A DNA stretch of 64,000 nt from assembly GCA_003134655.1 (NCBI GenBank), contig PLBY01000081.1, forward strand, positions 84,467 to 148,466. The letters are read 5' to 3'. The notes beneath the pieces were generated by a model. That model had not been told where the DNA came from. It searched no databases and saw only the letters and a program-made list of their open reading frames with translations. Shown piece by piece: positions 44,801 through 52,652 of the stretch. Positions within the stretch are counted from its first letter, which is position 1; the number at the start of each line of letters is the position of its first letter. This DNA comes from Acidobacteriaceae bacterium (GTDB lineage: Bacteria > Acidobacteriota > Terriglobia > Terriglobales > Acidobacteriaceae). The translations under genes and the position numbers were made by a program.

Positions 44801-47183
44801 CGTGGGACAGCGCACTCAGCGTCACCTCCCGCGTGTGAGTCAGCAATTCGCGGAACGTCGGATCGCCCGCCAACTTCAGGCGGAGCGCCAGCGGATTCTG
44901 AAAACAGCCCAGCAGCGCTTCCAGTTCAGTGTGCTTGCGTCCGGAGGTCACCGTGCCCAGCACGAAATCCTCCTGCGCACTGTAGCGCCGTAGCAACGCG
45001 GCAAAGCACGCCAGAATCGTGGTGAAGAAACTGGTGTGCTCGCGGTTGGCCAATTGGTGCAGACTGTCGGATAGACTCTTGGGAAACGCGAACCGGTGCA
45101 TGGCACCGCGGAAACTTTGCAGCGCCGGGCGCGGATGATCGGTCGGCAACTCCAGCACCGGAATCTCGCCATCCAACTGGCTCGACCAGTAAGCCCGGGA
45201 TTCCTTGAGCTGGGCTTCATCCAGCGACTTGCGCTGCCACTGCGCGAAGTCGGCATACTGCAGCTGCAGTTCGCCCAACGGAGACATCTTCCCTGCAAGG
45301 AGCGACTTGTAGACCGTAACCAGCTCGGGCAGGAAAATGTTGTAAACCGAAAAACCGTCAAAGATGATGTGGTGCAGAAACAGGTAAAGGCGGTACTCTT
45401 CGTCACCGAACTGCACCAGCATGGCGCGCAGCAGCGGACCGCGCTCCATATCGAACGGGGTTCTGGCACGCTCGCGTCCCAACCGCAGCGCCTCGGCTTC
45501 CCGTCGATCGGCAGTCAATGGCCGCAGATCAACAATCTCAAGACTGGGCTCGTATGGCGCGCCGACGATCTGAACCGGATGCCCATCAATCACTTTGAAA
45601 GCCGTCCGCCAGGCTTCGTGACGCCGAATAATCTCGGCCAGACTGCGGCGCAACGTGGGCACGTCCAGCGATCCGCGGCGATATACGGTCACAGATTCGT
45701 TATACAGATCCTTGGCAAACTGGCAGTGCAGCCAAATCTGCTCCTGCGCGAACGAAAGGGGCGCGGGCCCTGACTCCTGACGGCGAGGGATCACCGGCGC
45801 GCTTTCCGCCTTATGCGACATCCTCGATTGCAGATATTTCTTGATCAGTGCCTGCTTGTCGTTGGCGCCTTGCACTTCATATGGGCAACCGAACTGGGCC
45901 GTCGTCGATTTGACGGCCGAGGCTCCAGCCTGCGACGCGTGTCCTGGACCTTCGCTTTTTGCGGGCTCTCCAACTTTCACCTTCAACGCTTTCAATCCAC
46001 GCAAGCCCAGATTCGAGCGCCACTCCAGCGGCTCCGGCGACAGCGTGACATTCGCAAAGCGCCGCAAGAAGGCTTCCAACACAACCTGTCCCTCGACGCG
46101 GGCCAGCGGAGCGCCAAAGCAAAAGTGCGCAGCATAACCGAATGCGAGATGGCGATTGTCCTTGCGCGTAATGTCGAAACGATCGGGATCAGGAAACCGC
46201 TCCGGATCCCGGTTGGCCGCAGCCATCACGGCGATGACCGCCTGCCGCTTCTGAATCCGCTTCCCGCCCATTTCCCGGTCCGACGGGCACATGCGAGCCG
46301 TATGCTGGCTGGGGCTCTCGTAACGCAGCATCTCTTCCACCGCCGACGGGATCAACGACAGATCATTCCGCAGTCGTTCCATTTCTCCGGGATTGCGCAG
46401 CAAAGTAAGTACGCCGTTCCCGATGAGATTGGTAGTCGTCTCCTGCCCGCCCACCATGGTCACGATGCAATTCGCAATCACTTCTTCTTCGGTCAGCCGA
46501 TCGCCGTCTATTTCAGCGGTCAGCAGCGAGTGAATCAATCCCTCGCGCGGATGCTCACGTTGCTGCCGAATCGCGTCGCGGAAGTATTCCGTCATACCGG
46601 CAACCGCCTGCAGAACCTTCGGATACCGTCCCGGGTTATGCTGAAAATTTCCCAGCATTTCCGCAAAGTCGGCCGACCACTGCTTCAACTGCAGATGATC
46701 GCTGGTCGGCACGCCCAACATTTCGGCCGTGACGATCGCCGGCAGCGGCTCGGCCAGTTCCGCGATGACATCGATTTCATTCTTCCCTTGCAATCCATCT
46801 AGAAGACTCTTTGTGATGTCCTGAATGTGCCCGCGCAGCTGCTCCACCCGCGCCGGAGTAAATGCCTTGGACGACAATCCCCGCAACCGTGTATGCGCGG
46901 GAGCGTCCAGGAACAGCATCTGCTTCACCATCACGCTGGCGATGGGATTCAGAGAGGAGAGTCCCATCTCATCGAGCTGCGCCGGAGTGGGCGTGCGGTC
47001 CGCCGAGAAAGAAAGCAACACTTCCAGCACATCTGCGTAACGGGTCACCACCCAGGCGTGCAGAAACGGGTCCCAATGCACGGGATCTTCCGAACGCATG
47101 CGGTGAAACAGCGGATAAGGATTCGCCAGCACCTCCGGATCGAGGAGGTGGTAAAGGCTCATCGCCTTGTCCCGGCTTTCCAT
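41835..47183 (-). CDS. Cytochrome P450-NRPS fusion (P450-C-A-PCP-TE)
   Basis: A single 1782-residue frame. Residues ~10-405: complete bacterial P450 with oxygen-binding helix VGGQETTTN (~244-252), EEMLR, and heme loop FGYAAHFCFGAPLAR (ligand Cys355). Residues ~474-911: condensation domain with intact HHIIFDG (604-610). Residues ~926-1426: adenylation domain with YTSGSTGKPRG, YGPTE and PNGKVDK. Residues ~1455-1520: carrier domain, LGGHSL with Ser1479. Residues ~1535-1782: type I thioesterase, GYSFGG (Ser1609), GDH (His1748). The adenylation pocket reads D-I-E-D-I-G-T-V-I-K by eye; I cannot assign a substrate. Start: ATG 47183; a TTG 72 bases upstream would overlap the previous gene. Likely oxidises and condenses a carrier-bound amino acid and releases it. 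Confidence 0.9.
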   Translation of the reverse strand: MESRDKAMSLYHLLDPEVLANPYPLFHRMRSEDPVHWDPFLHAWVVTRYADVLEVLLSFSADRTPTPAQLDEMGLSSLNPIASVMVKQMLFLDAPAHTRLRGLSSKAFTPARVEQLRGHIQDITKSLLDGLQGKNEIDVIAELAEPLPAIVTAEMLGVPTSDHLQLKQWSADFAEMLGNFQHNPGRYPKVLQAVAGMTEYFRDAIRQQREHPREGLIHSLLTAEIDGDRLTEEEVIANCIVTMVGGQETTTNLIGNGVLTLLRNPGEMERLRNDLSLIPSAVEEMLRYESPSQHTARMCPSDREMGGKRIQKRQAVIAVMAAANRDPERFPDPDRFDITRKDNRHLAFGYAAHFCFGAPLARVEGQVVLEAFLRRFANVTLSPEPLEWRSNLGLRGLKALKVKVGEPAKSEGPGHASQAGASAVKSTTAQFGCPYEVQGANDKQALIKKYLQSRMSHKAESAPVIPRRQESGPAPLSFAQEQIWLHCQFAKDLYNESVTVYRRGSLDVPTLRRSLAEIIRRHEAWRTAFKVIDGHPVQIVGAPYEPSLEIVDLRPLTADRREAEALRLGRERARTPFDMERGPLLRAMLVQFGDEEYRLYLFLHHIIFDGFSVYNIFLPELVTVYKSLLAGKMSPLGELQLQYADFAQWQRKSLDEAQLKESRAYWSSQLDGEIPVLELPTDHPRPALQSFRGAMHRFAFPKSLSDSLHQLANREHTSFFTTILACFAALLRRYSAQEDFVLGTVTSGRKHTELEALLGCFQNPLALRLKLAGDPTFRELLTHTREVTLSALSHDNAPFERLVEELSVRRDTSRNPVFPVMFSLVPPTPAFEAGWDLNQLDLEIGTAKFDLDLELDDRATGLQGRFVYCTDLFDAATIARMAGHFQTMLEAIVADPEQKLSRLPMLSAAEQAQFAEWNHTETQYSSELCMHELVEAQVVRTPNADAVEHGGLSLTYRELNERANQLAHFLQKRGIGPESKVGICLRRSLELPVALLAVLKAGAACVPLDPAYPKERLTYMLEDSQTPLVLTQAGLLAEVTDFDAEVVNLDVDWKTFAGESRENVRSGVKPENLAYLIYTSGSTGKPRGVLLTHAGLVNHNVAAIELFGLTPANRMAQFASISFDIAIEEIFPTWIAGGALVVREEDASLAVGDFLRWVDEKRVTALDLPTAYWHELVRELSETAISLPKSLRMVIVGGEKASSAALATWRKLAGPRVRWVNTYGPTETSVIVTSYEPEPSEELPAVLPIGRPIANTRIYILGKNLQPLPVGIAGDLYVSGPGLARGYLNRPEITAEKFVSDPFSKEPGARMYKTGDLARYLASGEIEFAGRTDDQVKIRGYRVELEEIEAVLGSHAGVREVVVIARENASGEKNLVAYVVPSREQVPTASELRSYLKQKLPHYMVPAAFVLLEAMPKTPNGKVDKRSMPAPKQSDFAETQEYVAPTDELETQLTRIWETVLDKTPIGIRDNFFELGGHSLLAARLMHRIEQSLGQRLPLAALLQAPTVEQLSGLLRQEKWSSSWSSLVAIQAEGSRPPFFCVHGVGGNVVGFRDLARHLGPDQPFYALQPQGLDGKRECLTSIPEMAERYIEEIKRIQPEGPYRIGGYSFGGLVAYEMALQLEARGEEMALLALFDTYPGKMESRGSQLKNLFSLPLREQASFVLKKGSFVMMTLRKRLELRMLPPALRNVRQACARAAGAYDVQPYRGRVTLFRVREKSVGSLNDPYAIWWRVAAAGVDLREISGDHLSLLKEPQVRFLGEELGDCLGQSAHERSLVAAGA

Positions 47184-47202
47184 CCGCGTGGTTGTGTTGG
47201 TG

Positions 47203-49089
47203 CTAGACACGGGCGTCGTGTGCTCCTGAGTGCCCAGTCTTGGCTTCGCTGTCAACCTTCGCCATGATCAGAGTTTCGATCTCTGACGACATTTCTGCCA
47301 CGGTGGGGTGATCAAACAATTTCAGCAGCGTCAGATCGACGCCAAAGGTTTCGCTGACTCTGGCAATCACCTGCGTCCCCAGCAGAGAATGCCCGCCTAG
47401 AAGAAAGAAGTTGTCGTTCACGCCCACGCGGTCGAGCTTCAACAACGGGGCGAGAATCTTCACGAGTTCTTCCTCGACCAGCGTGCGCGGCTCGACGTAC
47501 GCCTCATCCGAGAGCCGGTTTCCGTTGACGCTGGGCAACGCCACCCGATTCACTTTTCCCTGCTCGGTGACGGGCAGGCTGGGGATCGCCACAAACGCCG
47601 CCGGCACCATGTAGTCGGGTACGCGCTGCCGCAGATATTCGCGCAACGCCGTAGCACTCACGGTGGCGCCGGGAGACAAAACCAGATATGCGACCAACTG
47701 CTTCTCGCCGGGCGCGTCTTCCGTAGCTATGACCACACTAGCCTGCACCGCGGGATGCTGACCTAACACCGTAGAGACTTCGGTAGGCTCGACACGATAG
47801 CCGCGGACTTTCACCTGCTCATCCAGGCGTCCGAGGAATGCGATCTCGCCATTGGGAAGCCAGCGCGCGAGATCACCTGTACGGTACATACGCGCGCCGG
47901 GCACCGCGCTGAAAGGATTCGGAACGAAGCGCTCGGCCGTCAACTCCGGCCGGTTCCTGTAGCCGCGCCCCAAGCCGGCGCCTCCAATGTAGATTTCGCC
48001 CGCGCCTTCGGTCACCGGACGCTGCTGCTCGTCCAAAATGTAGATCTCAACTCCATCGATTGCGCGGCCAATGGACGGCGCCTGATTCCTAAACGCCTGA
48101 TTCTCCGCGCTTCCCACCGGGACGATTCCCGAAGTACTGACCACGGTACACTCGGTCGGCCCGTAGTTGTTCACCAGCACAAACGGTAAATGCGCCGACG
48201 GATACACCTTCAACGTGTCAGCGCCAGTCAGGAGCAATCGGAGCACGGTCTCAGCCGACCAATCCAGCCGCAGGAGTCTTTCCGCCATCACCGTAGCGGC
48301 GAAAGAAATCGTGATGTGCCGGGAGACAATCCAGTCGCGCAAGGCGGTCGCGTCGTTTCGAACTGACTCATCCGCCAGGTGCAAACTCGCCCCGCAGGAT
48401 AAGTACGACCACATCTCCCACACAGCTGCGTCAAATCCCAAGGTCGATTGCGCGCTGGCGCGGTCCGCAGCAGTCACTTGAAACGCTCTCTGGTGCCAGC
48501 CAACCAGGTTCGACAGTCCGGAATGAATCAGTTCCACTCCCTTCGGCTGGCCGGTGGAGCCTGAGGTGTAGATGATGTAAGCCAGGTCATCAGGGCCAAC
48601 ACCGCTTTCCAGAGCAGTATCGGGTGCGGCCGCAATCTTCTCGGCGTCGCCATCGACCCTAACCATCCGCCACTCGCGCGATGGAAACCCCTCGGCCAAG
48701 CGCTTCGTGCTCACGACAATGCTGGCGCTCGAATCCCGCAGCATGAACGCGAGCCGCTCGACTGGATGGATCGGATCGAGGGGAACATACGCTCCGCCTG
48801 CCTTCAGAATCGCCAGTGCGGCGATGACCATAGCCGGCGAACGATCCAGATAGAGACCGACCACGGCGTTTCGCTCCACTCCAACGGAACGAAGATAGTT
48901 CGCTAACTGGTTGGCGCGGCGGTCGAGTTCGGCATACGACAGCTCTTCGTGCCTGCTGGACACTGCAACAGCACTCGGATTCTCAACCGCTCGCTGCGCC
49001 ACGAATTCGTGAACGCAAGCGCCCGGCTGTGAACGCAACTCACTGCCGGCTCGGACTTCAGCTACAGAACTGGAATTGACAGAGGGCAT
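47203..49089 (-). CDS. NRPS adenylation-carrier protein (A-PCP)
   Basis: Residues ~25-530 form an adenylation domain (LSYAELDRRANQLANYL, YIIYTSGSTGQPKG, NNYGPTE, YRTGDLARWLPNGEI, QGKVNR). Residues ~540-615 form a carrier domain with DNFFLLGGHSLLGTQ. There is no condensation or termination domain. The substrate pocket, aligned by eye to the phenylalanine-activating template, reads D-A-W-S-L-G-N-V-V-K. This resembles at nine of ten positions the leucine code DAWFLGNVVK that I recall from bacillus NRPSs, so a leucine-like amino acid is the best guess. It ends 19 bases before the P450-NRPS fusion and presumably feeds its condensation domain. Length 628 aa. Confidence 0.9.
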   Translation of the reverse strand: MPSVNSSSVAEVRAGSELRSQPGACVHEFVAQRAVENPSAVAVSSRHEELSYAELDRRANQLANYLRSVGVERNAVVGLYLDRSPAMVIAALAILKAGGAYVPLDPIHPVERLAFMLRDSSASIVVSTKRLAEGFPSREWRMVRVDGDAEKIAAAPDTALESGVGPDDLAYIIYTSGSTGQPKGVELIHSGLSNLVGWHQRAFQVTAADRASAQSTLGFDAAVWEMWSYLSCGASLHLADESVRNDATALRDWIVSRHITISFAATVMAERLLRLDWSAETVLRLLLTGADTLKVYPSAHLPFVLVNNYGPTECTVVSTSGIVPVGSAENQAFRNQAPSIGRAIDGVEIYILDEQQRPVTEGAGEIYIGGAGLGRGYRNRPELTAERFVPNPFSAVPGARMYRTGDLARWLPNGEIAFLGRLDEQVKVRGYRVEPTEVSTVLGQHPAVQASVVIATEDAPGEKQLVAYLVLSPGATVSATALREYLRQRVPDYMVPAAFVAIPSLPVTEQGKVNRVALPSVNGNRLSDEAYVEPRTLVEEELVKILAPLLKLDRVGVNDNFFLLGGHSLLGTQVIARVSETFGVDLTLLKLFDHPTVAEMSSEIETLIMAKVDSEAKTGHSGAHDARV

Positions 49090-49110
49090 AGGTTGATGAG
49101 GTAAAACCTT

Positions 49111-50556
49111 TTACGCGGCCCCAGAGCCTTTCAGAACAGCAGGAACAGTCTTGGCCAGAATTTCTAGGTCAAGCCACAACGACCACGTGCGAATGTACTG
49201 AAGATCGAGTTCCATCCACTTTTCGAAGGTGGTGGAACTGCGTCCCATGATCTGCCAGAGACAGGTGATCCCGGGACGCACACTGAAGCGCTTGCGCTGC
49301 CAGTCCTGGCAGAAGGTTTCGAATAGTTCGTAATCCCGCACCTGCAAGGGCCGCGGACCGACCAGACTCATCTCCCCCTTTAGCACGTTGAAGAGTTGAG
49401 GAAGCTCGTCGATGCTCGTCTTGCGCAGGAAGGAACCAACCAGCGTGATGCGGGGGTCTTTCTTGATCTTGAAGACCGGGCCGTTCGCCTCGTTCTGGTG
49501 CTCGATATCCTTCAGGCGCTGTTCCGCGTCCACCACCATGGTCCGGAACTTGAAAATGTGGAACATCCTCTTGTTCAGCCCCAGACGTTTTTGGATGAAG
49601 AATACCGGACCCGGCGAAGTCAACTTCACCAGGAGCGCGGCCAGCAGCATCACAGGTGAAAGAAGCGTGATGGCCACGAACGAAACCACGACGTCAATGG
49701 CGCGCTTGGCCGCCAATCCCCAGAAATCGGTAATCGTGCTTTCATGACTGATGAGGGGATCGCCGTCGAATTCGTCAGCCCGCTGGCGCGTTTCTTTCAG
49801 ATCGAAAATGTTTGGGAGAAACCGTACGATGATGCCCTGTTGCTCACAGGCCGCCGCGATCTGTGACGCGAAGCCGTGGAACGAGCGAATCGGCAATGCC
49901 AGGACAACTTCATCGACAATGTTGCGCCGCACATAGCTTGGCAAGGCATCGAGGTCGGACACTAACACATGTCCCTGCTTCTTGAATTCCTCTAGCCCGA
50001 GCCACTCTTCGTCGGCAAAGCCCAGGATGCGGTAGCCGAGTTCAGGCTTGCCTTGGATCCGTTGCACAAGCTCGAGCGCCCGCGGATTCGTTCCGATAAC
50101 AAGCATGTTCCGCAGGTTCTTGCCATGCCTGCGGGCGTACGCCAGCGTCTCTCGAATGATCATGCGCGAGAGAACCACGCTCGACGTGGTCAGCAGCAGG
50201 AAGAGCGCCAAGAAGATCCGGTTCACCGCCCAGATATGAAACGCCACGCCAAACACGGCAACGACCAGAGTCCCCAAAGTCGTGGCCCGGGTGATATCCC
50301 TGATCTCATCCCATCGGCTCGCCAGGCGCTTCGAACCATAGAGCCCGAACAAACTAAAAAGGATGTGCCAGATCAGCAGGAAACTCACAAACAGGATCAA
50401 GTTCCCGAGCTTTACTTTCAGCTCGAAGAACTCGGCCAAGGTGAACCTTCCGACCCGGTGGTATTGTGGCACCGTGGATACAGCAAAGGAGATGCTCATC
50501 AAGAGCAAGTCAAACAGCTTGAAACCGCTGGTAAAGACTTTGCGACCTAGGTGCAT
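49111..50556 (-). CDS. Initiating sugar-1-phosphate transferase (WcaJ/PglC-type)
   Basis: An N-terminal membrane domain with four to five helices and a CoA-binding-like Rossmann region (MLVIGTNPRALELVQRIQGK) precedes the bacterial sugar transferase domain. That domain carries KRAIDVVVSFVAITLLSPVM, FFIQKRLGLNKRMFHIFKFR-T-M, TSIDELPQLFNVLKGEMSLV and GPRP, then RPGITCLWQIMGRS. It transfers a hexose-1-phosphate (often glucose or galactose) to undecaprenyl phosphate, the first step of repeat-unit assembly. It sits between the free carrier protein gene and the A-PCP gene, which ties the NRPS genes to the glycan genes. AGGA lies six bases before the ATG. Length 481 aa. Confidence 0.9.
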   Translation of the reverse strand: MHLGRKVFTSGFKLFDLLLMSISFAVSTVPQYHRVGRFTLAEFFELKVKLGNLILFVSFLLIWHILFSLFGLYGSKRLASRWDEIRDITRATTLGTLVVAVFGVAFHIWAVNRIFLALFLLLTTSSVVLSRMIIRETLAYARRHGKNLRNMLVIGTNPRALELVQRIQGKPELGYRILGFADEEWLGLEEFKKQGHVLVSDLDALPSYVRRNIVDEVVLALPIRSFHGFASQIAAACEQQGIIVRFLPNIFDLKETRQRADEFDGDPLISHESTITDFWGLAAKRAIDVVVSFVAITLLSPVMLLAALLVKLTSPGPVFFIQKRLGLNKRMFHIFKFRTMVVDAEQRLKDIEHQNEANGPVFKIKKDPRITLVGSFLRKTSIDELPQLFNVLKGEMSLVGPRPLQVRDYELFETFCQDWQRKRFSVRPGITCLWQIMGRSSTTFEKWMELDLQYIRTWSLWLDLEILAKTVPAVLKGSGAA

Positions 50557-50686
50557 AAGGGATCCTGTGGAGAAAAGTACAAGGCTTGCGCGAACCCAGG
50601 GGGAAGGAGATTGCTCTTTGCTCTACGGCCGAGCGGGATGCGGGCAACACAGCGATGCCCGCTCCCGCGATTAGGGTCTGAAGCGG

Positions 50687-50947
50687 TTACTTCTTCGATT
50701 TGGCAATCACGAGCCGCTCGATCGCATCGATGCTCTCGAGATTGTCGTGAGTAATTTCTTCGTCACCCACGCGCACGTTAAAGGTCTCTTCCAGAAATGC
50801 CACCAAGCGAAAAATGCCCATGGAGTCAATGATGCCGTTCTTGGTCAACACTTCCTGGTCCGTGATCTGATTGATGCCCTTGGTCTTGGCAAATTCCTCG
50901 AGCACGTATTCGCGGATCCGGTCTTTCACTTCTGCTGACTCGATCAT
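50687..50947 (-). CDS. Free-standing peptidyl/acyl carrier protein
   Basis: This small acidic four-helix protein has the phosphopantetheine site DSMG (Ser42) in NGIIDSMGIFRLVAFLEE, followed by a conserved helix around ESIDAIERLV. Its size (86 aa) and its place directly after the proline-type adenylation gene match carrier proteins of the PigG/PltL/RedO kind that hold proline during pyrrole formation. GGGAGA lies six bases before the ATG. It needs a phosphopantetheinyl transferase, which is not in this window. Confidence 0.88.
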   Translation of the reverse strand: MIESAEVKDRIREYVLEEFAKTKGINQITDQEVLTKNGIIDSMGIFRLVAFLEETFNVRVGDEEITHDNLESIDAIERLVIAKSKK

Positions 50948-51027
50948 GTTCGTCTCCCAATTGCAGTGAATTTATTTGTTTCTAGATCGACAACTAAAAT
51001 CTCAAAGCTCCTGCATGCGTCCAGTGT

Positions 51028-52596
51028 CTAGCGAACACCGGCAGGCTCCGCCGCCAGCTTGACCCGATCGATCTTCCCGGTCGAAGTCTTCGGCAGTTCC
51101 TCATAGAGATCAATCAATTCCGGAATCATGTACTTCGGAACCCGCGATGCGCAGTACTGCTGCAGGTCAAGAACTCCTAGTGATCCCGCGATGTGCAGCG
51201 CTACGACCGCCCGTATCCGGTTGCCGATGATTTCGTCCGGAACCGCCAGCACGGCAGCCTCGCGGACTCCCGGATGGCTCAGCAAAGCACTCTCAATTTC
51301 GCCTAGTTCGATGCGGTAGCCGCGGCTCTTGATCATGCTGTCGCGGCGGCCCTGGAAGTAATAGTTTCCATCGTCGCCGACGGTCACGATATCGCCCGTG
51401 CGATACATCTTCTCTTCGAAATGTTCCTGGAAATGATTGGGCACAACCATCTTTCGCGTCTTTTCTTCGTCTGCCCAATAGCCGTAGGTCACGGCCGGCC
51501 CGCGCACGTACAACTCGCCGGTCTCGCCCTTCCCTGCCAGCCGTCCATCCGGCGTCACGGAGAATGTTTCGGTGTTGGCGCACGCAATGCCGATCGGCAG
51601 CTTTTCCATGCTGGCCAGCCGCTCGCGCTCCACTTTGTAATAGGTGCAGACGTTGGTCTCGGTGGGACCGTAAAGATTGTAGAGTTCGGTGTTCTGCGAA
51701 ACTTCCGCCAGTTGCCGCAGATACTTCATGGGGAAGACTTCGCCCGCAAACAGAATGATGCGCAGGCTCTTCAATTTGTCGGCTGTCAGGCGCCCGTGCA
51801 ACAGCAGAAGCATCAACGCCGACGGAACCGAGTACCAGATCGTGATTCCTTGCGTCTCGATGAAGTTGGCCAGGCTGGTGGGGAACACCGCCAGATCTTC
51901 GGTGATTAGATAGACCGTCGCACCGGCCTCGAGCGTGTTGTAAACATCGAACACGGAAAGATCGAAGTGCAACGGCGCGTGGTTTGAGAGCCGGTCTTCG
52001 CTGCGAACCTGAAACTCTTCAGCGCACCATTCCACAAACGTCAATGCGTTCTGGTGCGACAACATCACACCCTTGGGCCGTCCCGTGGAGCCCGAGGTGT
52101 AAAGAATGTACGCCAGGTCGGTTTCGATCAGGCTGACGGCGGGCGCATTCGACGCCGGAAATTCCGAGAGCCGAGACCATTCGATGAGGTTGTCACCGTC
52201 TACGGCGCCCTCGGTCAGAATGCAGCATTCCAGCGTGCTCAGCGTCTCCGGAGCCAGCACCGAGCGCTTCTCGCTGTTGGTAATCAGAACACGAATGCCG
52301 CAGTTTCCGATGATGTAGCCAACGCGGTCTGCCGGCGCCTGCGGATCGAGCGGCACATAGACGCCACCCGCCTTCAGCACGCCCAGCATGCTAATAATCG
52401 ATTCCACGCACTTCGGGAAAAACAGTCCGACGCGGTCGCCCTTGTTGATTCCCCGCTTGCGCAGCAGGTGAGCCAGCTGATTCGATCGCTCGTCCAGTTC
52501 ACGATAAGTAATGCTCTGGCCGCGGGCCCACACCGCCGGCTTCTCCGGATAAGCCTTTGCGCTCCTGCTCAACAATTGCTGCAGTACGTATGCCAT
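51028..52596 (-). CDS. L-prolyl adenylation enzyme for pyrrole-2-carboxylate formation
   Basis: Free-standing adenylation protein of 522 aa, with no fused carrier. Core motifs are intact: YILYTSGSTGRPKG, NLYGPTE, YRTGDI, STGKIDR. Pocket residues read by eye are Asp212, Leu213, Phe216, Tyr255, Leu282, Ala284, Leu308, Val316, Cys317 and Lys508, giving DLFYLALVCK. This is, as far as I recall, the pattern of prolyl-activating enzymes of the PltF/RedM/CloN4 group. Together with the dehydrogenase upstream and the carrier downstream it forms the known three-protein set that turns L-proline into pyrrole-2-carboxyl-S-PCP. Start at 52596; longer upstream frames would run into the dehydrogenase gene. 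Confidence 0.88.
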   Translation of the reverse strand: MAYVLQQLLSRSAKAYPEKPAVWARGQSITYRELDERSNQLAHLLRKRGINKGDRVGLFFPKCVESIISMLGVLKAGGVYVPLDPQAPADRVGYIIGNCGIRVLITNSEKRSVLAPETLSTLECCILTEGAVDGDNLIEWSRLSEFPASNAPAVSLIETDLAYILYTSGSTGRPKGVMLSHQNALTFVEWCAEEFQVRSEDRLSNHAPLHFDLSVFDVYNTLEAGATVYLITEDLAVFPTSLANFIETQGITIWYSVPSALMLLLLHGRLTADKLKSLRIILFAGEVFPMKYLRQLAEVSQNTELYNLYGPTETNVCTYYKVERERLASMEKLPIGIACANTETFSVTPDGRLAGKGETGELYVRGPAVTYGYWADEEKTRKMVVPNHFQEHFEEKMYRTGDIVTVGDDGNYYFQGRRDSMIKSRGYRIELGEIESALLSHPGVREAAVLAVPDEIIGNRIRAVVALHIAGSLGVLDLQQYCASRVPKYMIPELIDLYEELPKTSTGKIDRVKLAAEPAGVR

Positions 52597-52652
52597 GATC
52601 GAGAACCCTGCCCAATTGGATTTAGTGTGGGGGATTGAAACAAAACAAAAAC

